Shown in pieces: positions 1 through 8,469 of a DNA stretch of 64,000 bases. Every line of letters begins with the position of its first letter. Position 1 is the stretch's first letter. The notes under the pieces were generated by a model, which did not search any database, was not told the origin of the DNA, and saw only the letters and a program-made list of their open reading frames with translations. The position numbers and the translations under genes are program-made. The DNA comes from Nitrospira sp. (GTDB lineage: Bacteria > Nitrospirota > Nitrospiria > Nitrospirales > Nitrospiraceae), in the NCBI GenBank assembly GCA_019636815.1, contig JAHBWT010000002.1, forward strand, positions 1 to 64,000. Direction: 5' to 3'.

Positions 1-1
1 C

Positions 2-67
2 CATCCCATCCTGGCCAGCATGCCGGAGACGCGGTATCTGAAGTGTTTTATCGTCCAGGTGTTTTAA
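2..67 (+). CDS. 3' end of an unidentified upstream gene (partial)
   Basis: The frame beginning at base 2 is open from the window edge and ends at TAA 65-67. It gives a 21-residue C-terminus that begins HPILASMPETRY. It is on the same strand as the cyanase gene, which starts about 130 bases later. Nothing can be said about function, and a chance open frame this short is quite possible. Confidence 0.3.
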   Translation, partial: HPILASMPETRYLKCFIVQVF

Positions 68-198
68 CAGGTTGTTGGCGCGACCATCTCCTTCCGGTTG
101 CGTCCGAGCCTGTATGAGACGCTAACAGTCCATCTCTTTTCCGCAGGGTCTCGTGTTAATAGTTGCAGAGATCTCTTTTCATTTCATCGGAGGTCGAC

Positions 199-639
199 AT
201 GGAGAAAGAAGCGATACGCAGCAAGATCAAGGCAGCTCGGCTCGAGAAGAAACTCACGATCGCCGATGTCGCGAAAGCCGTCGGCAAGAACTCCACATTC
301 GTGGCGGCGGCGCTGAACGGCAATCACCGGTTTACCCCGGAGGAAGCGGCGAAGGTCGGCAAGCTCCTGGGTTTGGACAACGAGATTGTCCGGTCCTTGA
401 GCCGCTTTCCGGTACGCACGGATCTGCCGAACATGACAGACCCGTTCAAGTACCGGTTGCTCGAAATTGTTGGCGTGTACGGCGATTCTTTGCGTGAGAT
501 GGCGAACGAGATGTTCGGCGACGGGATCATGAGCGCGATCGATTTCACGTTGGACATGGAAAAGGTCACCGGCAGCCAGGGTGAAACTCGTTGCAAAATC
601 ACGCTGAACGGCAAATGGCTCGAGTATAAGTCGTTCTGA
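199..639 (+). CDS. cynS: cyanate hydratase (cyanase)
   Basis: This 146-residue cytoplasmic enzyme would catalyse bicarbonate-dependent breakdown of cyanate to carbamate/ammonia and CO2. The N-terminal half (about 1-75) is a helix-turn-helix-like domain, and the C-terminal half is the catalytic cyanase fold. The E. coli catalytic triad Arg96/Glu99/Ser122 is matched with correct spacing by R86 and E89 (in YRLLE) and S112 (in MSAIDF), after GDGI. The length is close to the 156-residue E. coli enzyme. The ATG at 199 is chosen over an in-frame ATG at 163 because GGAGG lies directly upstream of it. There is no cyanate transporter or carbonic anhydrase in the visible neighbourhood. Cyanase is known in Nitrospira, where it can supply ammonia. 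The assignment is firm. Confidence 0.95.
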   Translation: MEKEAIRSKIKAARLEKKLTIADVAKAVGKNSTFVAAALNGNHRFTPEEAAKVGKLLGLDNEIVRSLSRFPVRTDLPNMTDPFKYRLLEIVGVYGDSLREMANEMFGDGIMSAIDFTLDMEKVTGSQGETRCKITLNGKWLEYKSF

Positions 640-868
640 CGAGCGGTTTACTTCGCATGCCTGGCCGGTCTGATCGATTTCATCATACGGATGAGAATAC
701 GCTCACGCGGGTGATGGGCTAGCGCCGGCAGGGCAGTGGCACAAGCAGAAAAAGTTTTGGGTGTGTTGCGACGCGGACGAACGCGGATGAGTAGATGCCA
801 TTGCGCAACGAGCCAAGCCTTCACGCAGTAAGGACAACCAGCGTCTCTCTTCCAAAGGTGGTCACGCC

Positions 869-1627
869 ATGATGCCCGCTGTTCCTCCATTCACCAGTGA
901 ACAGGCGTCGCTGTTAATGCGCTTCCTCTCTTCCCCGCAGCGTCCCAAAGGCACCTTGACCTATCCGCAATTGGCGGGATTCTTGTTCAGTTTGGCGAAC
1001 GGACCGGAGTTGATTCCGCCCTCTGAATGGATTCCACTGGTCTTCAACGATCAGGAGGCTCTGTACGAAAACATGGAAGAAGCGGAGCAGGTGCTCCAGA
1101 CCATGATGGCGCTCTACAACGATTGCCTTCGTGAGCGAACGGGGGGAACCATGACTCTCCCGCCGAGGTGCGAGATCAGACCCTGGCCGATGGACAACCT
1201 GACGGCTGATGCGCCGCTGAGTCAATGGGCGCAAGGGTTCGGCGTCGGCTATGACTATCTGGCGGAGGTGTGGGATGCATACACGCCTGATGAACTTGAT
1301 GAGGATCTCGGGGCATTGCTGATGACGCTCACATTTTTCAGCTCACCGACACTCGCCGAAGCATATTATCGGGAGGGAAGTAAAAAGAGTACTCTCGATC
1401 AGCTTGCCAAGTCTGTGGTGGAAATCTTTTCCGAGGCCATGCGTGAGTATGCGCATCTGGGACGGTCGATCTATCAAGCGCGGCTCGAAACGGGCGATCT
1501 CGATCAAGAACCCTCGCGCCGCACCAAAATCGGCAGCAATGATCCCTGTCCTTGCGGCAGCGGGAAGAAGTTTAAGAAGTGCTGTGGTAGGAAGAGTGGT
1601 GCGGGCTCTGGCCCCGTGTTCCACTGA
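869..1627 (+). CDS. YecA/UPF0149-like protein with C-terminal SEC-C zinc motif
   Basis: This is a 252-residue soluble protein. Residues about 10-180 resemble the helical UPF0149/YecA family, with a conserved [13 protein letters not shown] segment. The C-terminus carries a SEC-C metal-binding motif of the form [13 protein letters not shown], as found in SecA and YecA. The family is thought to bind zinc and to associate with the protein-export or ribosome machinery, but its exact role is not settled. It stands alone between cynS and a small membrane protein. The start at 869 is preceded by a GGTGG sequence. The family call is good and the function is open. Confidence 0.85.
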   Translation: MMPAVPPFTSEQASLLMRFLSSPQRPKGTLTYPQLAGFLFSLANGPELIPPSEWIPLVFNDQEALYENMEEAEQVLQTMMALYNDCLRERTGGTMTLPPRCEIRPWPMDNLTADAPLSQWAQGFGVGYDYLAEVWDAYTPDELDEDLGALLMTLTFFSSPTLAEAYYREGSKKSTLDQLAKSVVEIFSEAMREYAHLGRSIYQARLETGDLDQEPSRRTKIGSNDPCPCGSGKKFKKCCGRKSGAGSGPVFH

Positions 1628-1703
1628 TACGCGCTGCGTTGGGGCGTTCGTTCTCTTCGACTTCCGGACAGACATATCGGTGGGTTTCGTCTATACTCCG
1701 GGC

Positions 1704-1919
1704 ATGTCGAATCACCCTGATTCTGCCCGAGGCGCCCTCTTCTCAGCTGAGGCCCGCCGAAAATTCTACGAAGGCCATCGTTCCCTGGCCCTCTTCATGG
1801 TTCTGGTTGTGTTCGCTGCTCCGTTTGCCGGCCTCTACGTGGCTGGGCTCCTCGGTGTGGTGGTGGGGGTGTTGGTTTCTGCCGCAGCCTATGTACTCAC
1901 GCCCTATCTCTGGCGATAG
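1704..1919 (+). CDS. small two-helix membrane protein
   Basis: This is a 71-residue protein of unknown function. A short polar N-terminus (about 1-28) is followed by two hydrophobic stretches, about residues 29-45 and 46-66, which read as a helical hairpin in the inner membrane. The open frame extends further upstream, but that part overlaps the SEC-C gene; the ATG at 1704 is the first start outside it. The pattern resembles the small DUF485-like or YnaJ-like membrane proteins, but I do not recognise the family. Confidence 0.5.
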   Translation: MSNHPDSARGALFSAEARRKFYEGHRSLALFMVLVVFAAPFAGLYVAGLLGVVVGVLVSAAAYVLTPYLWR

Positions 1920-2019
1920 ATCAGAGGCTGGCTTGGGTGGATAACCGCGTTTCCGCGAATCCGATGGGTCTCATGCCCTTCGCTGTCAATCAGGAGAGGA
2001 GAAGGTTCTGGCGAGCGGC

Positions 2020-3435
2020 TCACGCGGCTGCAGCTGGGTGGAGCTTAGTATGGTGCAGGCGATTGAGCCCGTCGAGGGCCGCAGTGCGATAGCACTCGGC
2101 CATGGTGGGGTAATTGAAGACATTGTGGACGAAGTACTCCACCGTGCCTCCATACGTCAGGACCGATTGACCGATATGAATCAGTTCGGTCGCTCCTTGG
2201 CCGATGATATGAACCCCGAGCAGCGCATGCGTGTCCCGGTGAAAGATCACCTTTAAGAAGCCGTGGAGCTCGCCGCTGATGTGGCCTCGCGCCATTTCTC
2301 GGAACAGAGCCCTTCCGGTGGCGTGCGGGATGCCGGCGGCGGTGAGGTCTTCTTCGGTCTTTCCCACCATTGAGACCTCTGGAATGCTGTAGATGCCGTA
2401 TGGAATCACTTTGATCTCGTGGGCATCGGGAACTTGAAAGGCATGACAGGTGGCGAGGCGGCCCTGTTCCATCGCGGTCGCGGCGAGTGCGGGGAAACCG
2501 ATGACATCGCCTGCTGCATAGATATGCGGGATCGCGGTTTGGTAGTGGGCGTTGACGGGGAGTTGCCCCTGCCCGTCTGTGGCCAGTCCGATGGTCGAGA
2601 GATTCAACGCTTCCGTATTGCCGATCCGCCCCATGGTGTACAGCAACATGTCGGCTGTCACGATGTCACCATTCTGTAATTGAACGGCCGGGCGGTTTGA
2701 GCCATCAATCATAACATTCAGATGCTCTTGCCCCAGCCGTATCACCACACCGTTCTCCTGCATCTGAGTCACCAGCGCCGCCGCGATTTCCTGATCGAGG
2801 AACCGCAACATCTGATTGCGGCGGTCGATGAGCGTGACCGTGATCCCGAAAGCGGCCAGCATCGAAGCATATTCAGTTCCGATGACACCGCCTCCGACGA
2901 CGATGATGCTGGCGGGATGCTTCATCGTGTGCAGAAACGAGTCGGAATCGCAGATCATCACATCGTCGAACGGTATCTCCGAGGGGCGGCGTGGTCGCGA
3001 CCCTGTCGCGAGGACGACGATCGAGGCGCGGATCTGATCGACCGTTCCGCCCAGTCGCGTGATACTCAATGTATGAGGATCGACAAAGCTCGCGGTGCCC
3101 CGGAGAATCTCGATCTTGTTCCGCTGTAATTGGTGGCTCACCACGCCGACCTCGGTTTCGATGACCTGATCTTTACGCGCCATGAGATCGGGGAGGCTCA
3201 GCCGCCGCGTGAGCTCCGCTCCCAGCTGGGGCAATCCTCGCCGCCCTAAACCGTGAAGGTATTCGATGGTGTCCTTGAGGGTTTTGCTTGGTAAGGTGCC
3301 GGTGTTGAGCGAGGTGCCGCCCAATTGCGATGCCTGTTCGATCAGGGCCACCCGTTTGGATAACTTCGCCGCTTGAACAGCCGCTTTCTGGCCGGCTGGT
3401 CCGCTGCCGATGACCACCATGTCATACGATCGCAT
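2020..3435 (-). CDS. sthA: soluble NAD(P) transhydrogenase (SthA-like flavoprotein)
   Basis: This 471-residue FAD-dependent pyridine nucleotide-disulfide oxidoreductase family member likely transfers hydride between NADPH and NAD in the cytoplasm. The N-terminal FAD site GSGPAG is near residue 10, and a second Rossmann site VGGGVIGTEYA lies near the middle. The second FAD motif is the YAAGDVIG segment, and the C-terminal dimerisation domain is present (PTMAECYR). In place of the CxxxxC redox disulfide it has GGTSLNTGTLPSK, so both cysteines are missing, as expected for a transhydrogenase rather than a lipoamide or mercuric reductase. The ATG at 3435 has a GGGGAG ribosome site; an in-frame start 69 bases upstream lacks one. 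It is a single-gene unit. Confidence 0.85.
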   Translation of the reverse strand: MRSYDMVVIGSGPAGQKAAVQAAKLSKRVALIEQASQLGGTSLNTGTLPSKTLKDTIEYLHGLGRRGLPQLGAELTRRLSLPDLMARKDQVIETEVGVVSHQLQRNKIEILRGTASFVDPHTLSITRLGGTVDQIRASIVVLATGSRPRRPSEIPFDDVMICDSDSFLHTMKHPASIIVVGGGVIGTEYASMLAAFGITVTLIDRRNQMLRFLDQEIAAALVTQMQENGVVIRLGQEHLNVMIDGSNRPAVQLQNGDIVTADMLLYTMGRIGNTEALNLSTIGLATDGQGQLPVNAHYQTAIPHIYAAGDVIGFPALAATAMEQGRLATCHAFQVPDAHEIKVIPYGIYSIPEVSMVGKTEEDLTAAGIPHATGRALFREMARGHISGELHGFLKVIFHRDTHALLGVHIIGQGATELIHIGQSVLTYGGTVEYFVHNVFNYPTMAECYRTAALDGLNRLHHTKLHPAAAA

Positions 3436-3643
3436 GAAGAATCTCCCCTGCCTCTTCCACCGGTCTGCTGCACGTACGATAGCCTGGCGTCTCCCACTCG
3501 CCAAGAAAATAGCGGATGTGTGAAGCCGACCTGGCGAAGCCGGCCGGCCAGGTCCATGCTTCGCTCGCGGCGAACAGGAGCGATGTCATGAGGCTGCGTT
3601 GACCTCTTGAATAGGTGTCGAACAGGTTGTATGGTATGTCCTT

Positions 3644-4102
3644 ATGGGGCAGCGTTGTACCATTCATGGGTATGGCAGGTGGCTTCTGGGTGCCGGTATC
3701 GCTATCAGTATCAGTTTGAGCGTGTCCCTTCCCTATGCCGGTGCGGACGGTGACGGACATTCTGCGATTGGGTCTTCGGATTCAGACATGCCGGCGCCTG
3801 CCGCCATCGCCACGGAGACTGACAAGAGATGGATGTCGTCAGCCTCGATGCCGGGAGATGGCAAGTTGCTCCTACGGACTCTTCCGACTGTGTCGAAACC
3901 AATTTCGATGGGAAGCACGACGCTGATGCCGTATATCGGCGCGGGGTTCAGCGGGGGCTACGCCACCGAGGTAGATCGCTTGCTCAATACGACACTGTCT
4001 GCTCCGTTATCTTCCTTCAGTGCTGCCGATGTCGGATTAAAAAGCCTGGCCGGACAAATGATCCCGAATGAGGTCCAGGTCGGCATCCGATTCCCATTCT
4101 AA
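3644..4102 (+). CDS. small exported protein of unknown function
   Basis: This is a 152-residue protein with a likely signal peptide: a positively charged start, a hydrophobic stretch at about 14-30 and a cleavage-like ending near PYAGA. The middle is rich in Ser, Ala and Asp. The C-terminal 60 residues contain PYIGAGFSGGYATE and end in VGIRFPF, a terminal aromatic pattern seen in outer-membrane beta-strand proteins. I recognise no family. It is transcribed divergently from the transhydrogenase with about 200 bases between them. Confidence 0.5.
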   Translation: MGQRCTIHGYGRWLLGAGIAISISLSVSLPYAGADGDGHSAIGSSDSDMPAPAAIATETDKRWMSSASMPGDGKLLLRTLPTVSKPISMGSTTLMPYIGAGFSGGYATEVDRLLNTTLSAPLSSFSAADVGLKSLAGQMIPNEVQVGIRFPF

Positions 4103-4169
4103 TCGACGTCCATCTGACCGCTCCGCGCAAGAAGTCTACTCTCTACTCCTGAAGAATCGAGGAGATATC

Positions 4170-4220
4170 GTGAAATGGTTTTTGGTTGCCTCCGTTGGCT
4201 TAGCCACAGGTTCTTGTTGA
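4170..4220 (+). CDS. tiny lipoprotein-signal peptide ORF, possibly a truncated entericidin-like gene
   Basis: A GTG start preceded by GAGGAG at six bases opens a 16-codon frame that reads as a complete lipoprotein signal peptide (MKWFLVASVGLATGSC) and stops with TGA immediately after the lipobox cysteine. After the TGA the same frame stays open for 14 more codons (GASKIDRVG...). This looks like a small entericidin-type lipoprotein gene with a stop at the mature N-terminus. It may be a decayed gene or a chance ORF. Confidence 0.3.
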   Translation: MKWFLVASVGLATGSC

Positions 4221-4281
4221 GGAGCTTCAAAAATCGATCGAGTGGGGAGAGCAGTGTTCTGAGGATAGTCTAGGCACGGGG

Positions 4282-4326
4282 AAGAAACGGCATAGGCAGG
4301 AGAGACTCCTGCCTATGCCGTTTCTT
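4282..4326 (-). terminator. 21-bp perfect hairpin, likely terminator of the minus-strand exported-protein gene
   Basis: Two arms of 21 bases, at 4282-4302 and 4306-4326, are perfect inverted complements around a 3-base loop. The hairpin begins eight bases beyond the stop codon of the minus-strand gene at 4334-4747. Read on that strand, the second arm ends in TTTCTT, a weak T-rich tail. The position and stem suggest a transcription terminator. Confidence 0.55.
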
Positions 4327-4333
4327 GGCACGA

Positions 4334-4747
4334 TCATTTTCCCACTTTCAGCAGCCAGCCATCGGTCTTGTCACAGCCACCAGGGCCGTTGGCGAAAACG
4401 TTGAGTCGAATATAGCGACCCGTCGCGCTCTCCGGCAGTTTGCCCTTGACCAGGAACCCGTTGTTAATGGCTTTCACCGTGACGGGAACTTTTTCTTCCT
4501 TGATCTTCACGGTGATGCTTGACTGAGTGGCGGCTTTGGATATGAGAAGTGAAAACTCCGATTTCGGCGCGACTTCCACATTATTCTTCTCGACGGAGAA
4601 CGGTGCAGGCGTGAAGGATGAGAAGATCACCTGGGTGCAAGGATCAGTACTGCTTGCGTCCGGGCCGGCTTCGTATGCCCACACATTGCTGAACGCACTG
4701 CACGCACTGATTGTAACAACGAGCCGGAAAATAGTTCGTAGAGTCAC
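4334..4747 (-). CDS. small exported protein of unknown function
   Basis: This is a 137-residue protein with a typical signal peptide (about residues 1-24, ending near NVWA). The mature part has two cysteines, one in STDPCTQV and one in GPGGCDKTDG, which could form a disulfide. The remaining sequence is rich in beta-strand-like stretches. GTG at 4747 is taken as the start because GAGGGG lies eight bases upstream; no ATG is better placed. It is monocistronic and is followed by the strong hairpin at 4282-4326. No family is recognised. Confidence 0.6.
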   Translation of the reverse strand: MTLRTIFRLVVTISACSAFSNVWAYEAGPDASSTDPCTQVIFSSFTPAPFSVEKNNVEVAPKSEFSLLISKAATQSSITVKIKEEKVPVTVKAINNGFLVKGKLPESATGRYIRLNVFANGPGGCDKTDGWLLKVGK

Positions 4748-5218
4748 GGTTATGCCCCTCTGTATAATATGATGGTGGATGATGATCTGGCGTTGACTGA
4801 CCGGTGATATTGTAACGCCTGCGCTTGAAAAAACAACCCCCTTCTTGTCGGTTTCTCAGCAAATCGCACCAGCCGATTCCGTGACAACGTTTATCAACCA
4901 TCAACCGACCCTTGAGCGAGGGGGCTGCACTCATGGCTCAAAAGCCACCACGTGGATCTATGGCTGCCGCATGGATAATCTCCTCATTCTTCTTGCTGGT
5001 GCCGAAGAGGAGTTGCGTCGCTCGAAAAATACGTGTACAAGCTCTTTTCCAACGAGCACAAGTCTGATGCAGCGAACTCGCAAAACTCTGCATGGCACGA
5101 CTTTTCAGATGCCGCAAACCTTCAAGAGCTCCTCACCAACCGCCGCGTCTCCGTGACGTGTTCTCACATCCTGGTTTCTTGAGTTCTCTGCCGGTCCGGC
5201 ATTGTGAAGGGGGAAGCA
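4748..5218. other. intergenic region with a possible frameshifted small gene
   Basis: There is no convincing intact gene here. An ATG at 4933 with GAGGGGG upstream opens a 44-codon frame containing a hydrophobic segment (WIISSFFLLVP). A neighbouring frame, open from about 5000 to TGA 5180-5182, reads like ordinary protein (SLEKYVYKLFSNEHKSD and onward). Joining the two would need a single-base change near 5000-5012. This could be a small decayed gene. The sequence just before 5219 provides the ribosome site of the WYL regulator. Confidence 0.25.
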
Positions 5219-6205
5219 ATGCCGCGTAATGACCAGGCCGTTCGGCAACTGACCGTGCTCAAGAAACTGGAATCGTCGAGGCATGGACTCACGCTGGAAC
5301 AACTCGCCGAAGGGCTCGATCCTTCGGCCACGCGCCACCCACGAACGCTGCGCCGAGATCTGGACGCGATTGAATCGGCCGGGTATCCGCTTCTGACCGA
5401 GCGGGTCGACGGGAGGACACGGTGGAAGCTCCTCGATGGAATCCGCAGTACTCCAGCGCTTCGGTTGTCACCCACTGAACTGATGGCCCTGACCCTCAGC
5501 CGGCGGCTCATCGCGCCGCTCGAAGGCACAGCCCTGCATGCGTCGTTGCAGTCGGCTTTAAACAAAGCCGCGGCAGTGCTTCCGCCGGAAGGGCTGGCGC
5601 TGGTCCATCAACTCGAAGGCACGTTTTCAGTCGGACTCGGCCCGCACAAACGCTACAAGCGCCACCGGGAGATCGTCGAGCGCGTCACCCGGGCCATCAC
5701 CGATAAGAAACGTATCCAGGTACGCTATGAGTCCGCTTCGCGTGGGCGTACAACTCGCCGGGAAGTCGATCCCTACCGGCTGTGGTATGCCTCCGGCGGC
5801 CTCTACCTGATCGGCTACTGCCACCTGCGCAACGAGCCGCGCATGTTCGCCGTTGAGCGCATCAAGTCTGTCACCGCTACTGATCTCCCATATCAAATCC
5901 CGCTCCACTTCGACTTCGACGCCTTCGTCGAGGACTCGCTCACCGTCATGAGGGGACCTCGTATCGAGGTGGAACTCCAATTCGACAAGGCCACGGCGGC
6001 CTGGGTCAAAGACCGAGTCTGGCATCCGAGTCAGCAGCTCCAACGGCTCCCGGGCGGCAAACTACGAATGACCTTGACCGTCGCCGACAGCCGAGAACTC
6101 GTCGGATGGGTGCTGAGCTTCGGCAGCGGTGTCCAGGTGATAAACCCGGAGACGTTGCGTCATGCCGTACAGCAGGAGGCCCGGAAGATCGCCGCGCCGG
6201 TGTGA
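5219..6205 (+). CDS. WYL-domain transcriptional regulator
   Basis: This is a 328-residue regulator. Residues about 8-65 form a DeoR-like winged helix-turn-helix (RTLRRDLDAIESAGYPL), and residues about 155-235 are a WYL ligand-binding domain (VDPYRLWYASGGLYLIGYC...). A C-terminal WCX extension runs to the end. WYL proteins sense ligands, possibly nucleotides, and often control defence, DNA repair or CRISPR genes. The ATG at 5219 has an AAGGGGG ribosome site at good spacing; the in-frame GTG at 5204 does not. It lies about 2.6 kb upstream of the cas operon on the same strand with other genes between, so regulation of cas genes is only a possibility. Confidence 0.88.
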   Translation: MPRNDQAVRQLTVLKKLESSRHGLTLEQLAEGLDPSATRHPRTLRRDLDAIESAGYPLLTERVDGRTRWKLLDGIRSTPALRLSPTELMALTLSRRLIAPLEGTALHASLQSALNKAAAVLPPEGLALVHQLEGTFSVGLGPHKRYKRHREIVERVTRAITDKKRIQVRYESASRGRTTRREVDPYRLWYASGGLYLIGYCHLRNEPRMFAVERIKSVTATDLPYQIPLHFDFDAFVEDSLTVMRGPRIEVELQFDKATAAWVKDRVWHPSQQLQRLPGGKLRMTLTVADSRELVGWVLSFGSGVQVINPETLRHAVQQEARKIAAPV

Positions 6206-6372
6206 CCTTGGATGTCCAGACTGGCTGTGGCGGCAAAGCTTGCAGACCCGCGCAACTCCGCGAAATTTGTGTCGGGAAGATCCGGCGGAAAAAATTGCAG
6301 GAAGGGACCTTGGATGTCACATCGTTGTGGGACACTGTCGCTCAACGATCACTGCACACAAGGAGACATGTC

Positions 6373-7064
6373 ATGGCACAACATCCGAACGTGCGGTATC
6401 CGGCAAATCGGGAAATGATGTTCCGGCGGCCTACGTCACACTGATTCTCGACGAAACTGGGTCGATGCAGGATTGCAAAGGAGCCGCTATCGCGGGAGTC
6501 AATCAGTACTTCAAAACGCTCCGGCAGATGCCTGCGAGAGGCCGCTTGACCTTGACACTCTTCAATTCCGGGAAATTGGAAGTGCGTCACCGCAACAAAT
6601 CGGTGGCTTTGGTGCCCGAACTGACGGCGCAGACCTACCAACCGGCGGAAGGGACGCCTCTGTACGATGCCATTGGCAGAACACTGGCCGCCGCAGGGAA
6701 GGAAGCCTTGCAAGAAACCAAGAAGCTCTGCGTCATTCTGACTGACGGATTGGAGAATGCCTCGCGCGAATACACCAGGGATGGCATCTCTCGCATGATC
6801 AAGGAGTATGAACGTCAAGGTTGGATCTTCGTCTACCTTGGGGCCGACCATGATGCCTGGGCGGCCGGAGGCGATCTCGGCATCGCCGGTGACAATACCG
6901 TCCAATTCTGCAGGCGGGACACCGGTCAGGTCTTCGACCGGCTTGCCGAGGCGACCAGTACATTTCTCTGTGCCGATTCGGCCAGGCCGGGACAGGGATT
7001 TTGGAAAAACACTGGGAAGGGGAGCCAGAAACGCTCGGAAACGAATACCCCGAACGGTGAGTAG
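6373..7064 (+). pseudogene. von Willebrand factor A domain protein, apparently frameshifted near its 5' end
   Basis: The vWA domain is clear: VTLILDETGSM holds a MIDAS-like DxTxS, followed by NQYFKTLRQ and CVILTDGLENAS, ending near residue 230. The best start, ATG 6373 with AGGAG seven bases upstream, reads MAQHPNVRYPANRE and then runs out of frame to a stop at 6442. The vWA frame itself has no ATG between the end of the WYL gene and the domain, although it is open from 6162. A one-base indel at about 6400-6417 would join the two and give a protein of roughly 230 residues. It may be a real pseudogene, a sequencing error, or a gene using a non-standard start (a GTG near 6325). vWA proteins bind metal and protein partners; its partner here is unknown. 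Confidence 0.7.
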
Positions 7065-7081
7065 GGCCAGGGAGGCACGCC

Positions 7082-7555
7082 ATGATCGAGCGCATAGCCA
7101 TCGTCCTAATCGTACTCTATCAGGCCGACGTCGCCGTGGCCGAGATAGGGTTCGACGAACGGTACGAGCGGGACTACAACATTTTTAACCCGGTTCAGCA
7201 GTATCCGCCGGATAATCCGCTCAATCCTGCAAATGCCTATCATCCGGACAGCACCTTCAATCCCGTCAACCGGTACGATCCCGGTAATCCCGCAAATCCA
7301 GTGAACAAGTATAGCCCGAACAACCCGTTCAATCCGGTGAATCAGTATCATCCTGACAATCCACTGAACCCGGCGAACAAATATAACCCTGACGTGCCGT
7401 TTGAGCCGTTGGATAAAAGGGGGAGCCGGGGACAAAAACATGGTAATGGCCGAAACGAGGCAGGCGAGCGTCTCTACCTTCCGGTGTCGGCGGCGTGGAG
7501 CACGTACTGCAGTTCGCCTTGGAGGCCAAGCTGGTCCGCCCAACTCCAAAGATAG
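7082..7555 (+). CDS. exported protein with tandem 12-residue Tyr/Pro/Asn repeats
   Basis: This 157-residue protein has a short signal peptide (about 1-20, ending VAVA). Residues about 34-110 consist of six successive 12-residue repeats of the form Y-x-P-D/G/N-N-P-L/F/A-N-P-V/A-N-x, for example YHPDNPLNPANK. GGGAGG precedes the ATG. The last 27 codons overlap the minus-strand nucleotidyltransferase gene and read like antisense sequence (many Trp, Ser, Arg), so the natural C-terminus may have been lost or frameshifted after GSRGQKHG. The repeat looks like an extended, proline-rich surface or periplasmic spacer. No function is assigned. Confidence 0.6.
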   Translation: MIERIAIVLIVLYQADVAVAEIGFDERYERDYNIFNPVQQYPPDNPLNPANAYHPDSTFNPVNRYDPGNPANPVNKYSPNNPFNPVNQYHPDNPLNPANKYNPDVPFEPLDKRGSRGQKHGNGRNEAGERLYLPVSAAWSTYCSSPWRPSWSAQLQR

Positions 7556-8046
7556 TCAAGATCGACGTGTAAGTGAGGATTCTTGATGATGCCCAGCATA
7601 TCCTCAAAATCACGAGGACGACCAGCCTTGAGCTTAAGGAGAATCAGGTCCTCCGGACTGCAGACATACAGGGAGACGCCGAGAAGCTGCAGCGCCTGTC
7701 TGCGAGCAAGTGCCGATTGGGACTGGCGATCGTTCGCGAAGAGAAGGTCCAGAGGAATCGTAGGGTAAGAACGATGAGTCAGACGCATCACGACATCCCT
7801 GGCCATCGGATTGTGCTCCAGCCAGGTCTCGTCGATCCGAAACTCGTGAGCACGCAACGCATCGATCAGTTCGGTGCGAGCGGGCATGTCTGCGAGTACG
7901 AGCAGGTCAATATCGTTGGTGGCGCGAAGACGGCCCCACGCATTGACGGCCAGCGCGCCGACGAGGCAATACGGGCTTGATGGTGGAAGTGCTGTGACAA
8001 TGGCGTGAAGGTAATCGGCGAACGAGTCGTGGCTAGCGGGCGACAT
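7474..8046 (-). CDS. nucleotidyltransferase (AbiEii/MNT-like), second gene of a two-gene module
   Basis: This is a 190-residue protein of the nucleotidyltransferase superfamily. The core motif is LVGALAVNAWGRLRATNDIDLLV (G30, then D45 and D47 as metal ligands). A later PEDLILLKLKAGRPRDFEDM segment is typical of the AbiEii-like toxin group, which add nucleotides to RNA or proteins. ATG 8046 is chosen because it sits 14 bases inside the preceding gene, giving translational coupling; the longer frame runs through that gene. Together with 8033-8308 it forms a likely toxin-antitoxin or defence pair beside the CRISPR locus. An internally deleted relative with the same 14-base overlap is found at 16990-17437. 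Confidence 0.75.
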   Translation of the reverse strand: MSPASHDSFADYLHAIVTALPPSSPYCLVGALAVNAWGRLRATNDIDLLVLADMPARTELIDALRAHEFRIDETWLEHNPMARDVVMRLTHRSYPTIPLDLLFANDRQSQSALARRQALQLLGVSLYVCSPEDLILLKLKAGRPRDFEDMLGIIKNPHLHVDLDYLWSWADQLGLQGELQYVLHAADTGR

Positions 8047-8308
8047 CGGCCTCGCGCGACATGGCGGCGGGTCGGTCGATCGGTGAAATGCGGCGGAAGG
8101 GGTTGTCGAAAGGAGGAGGGCACGGGAGGGGCGACAGTCCCAGTGCCTGGGCACAAGCCTTCGACCATCGTTGCATGGCATCGGAGAGACGGCAGCACTC
8201 CACGATGCCTTGTTCGGGTGTAGGCGCGTAGTCAGCCGCACTGATCTGTGCCGCGCTCACGTGGAGCTTGCGTAGCCAGATGGGCGGATTGGCAGGGTCG
8301 AAGCTCAT
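8033..8308 (-). CDS. small partner protein of the nucleotidyltransferase module
   Basis: This 91-residue protein is encoded immediately upstream of, and overlapping by 14 bases, the nucleotidyltransferase. It contains a central helical part (PEQGIVECCRLSDAMQRW) and a proline-rich tail. Its position, size and overlap match the small partner that precedes the second nucleotidyltransferase in this window (16990-17199), although sequence similarity between the two partners is weak by eye. An antitoxin or accessory role is inferred from context only. Confidence 0.5.
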   Translation of the reverse strand: MSFDPANPPIWLRKLHVSAAQISAADYAPTPEQGIVECCRLSDAMQRWSKACAQALGLSPLPCPPPFDNPFRRISPIDRPAAMSREADVAR

Positions 8309-8469
8309 GTCGCAGATTGTACCGCACCTACTTGGAAAGGCAAAGCGGGCAGGGGCGGTGGCCCTCTATGACGCTTGATTCCAGCAAAGGAAAATCGTAT
8401 GCCTCTTCCCAACTATGTAACGGAAACATGTACATGAAGCCGAACCTCTGCGCATGAAGTTGGAAGACG

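Noticed and set aside
648-890. 80-codon minus-strand frame between cynS and the SEC-C gene
   Set aside because: Arg/Ala-rich with no ribosome site and overlaps the start of the downstream gene.
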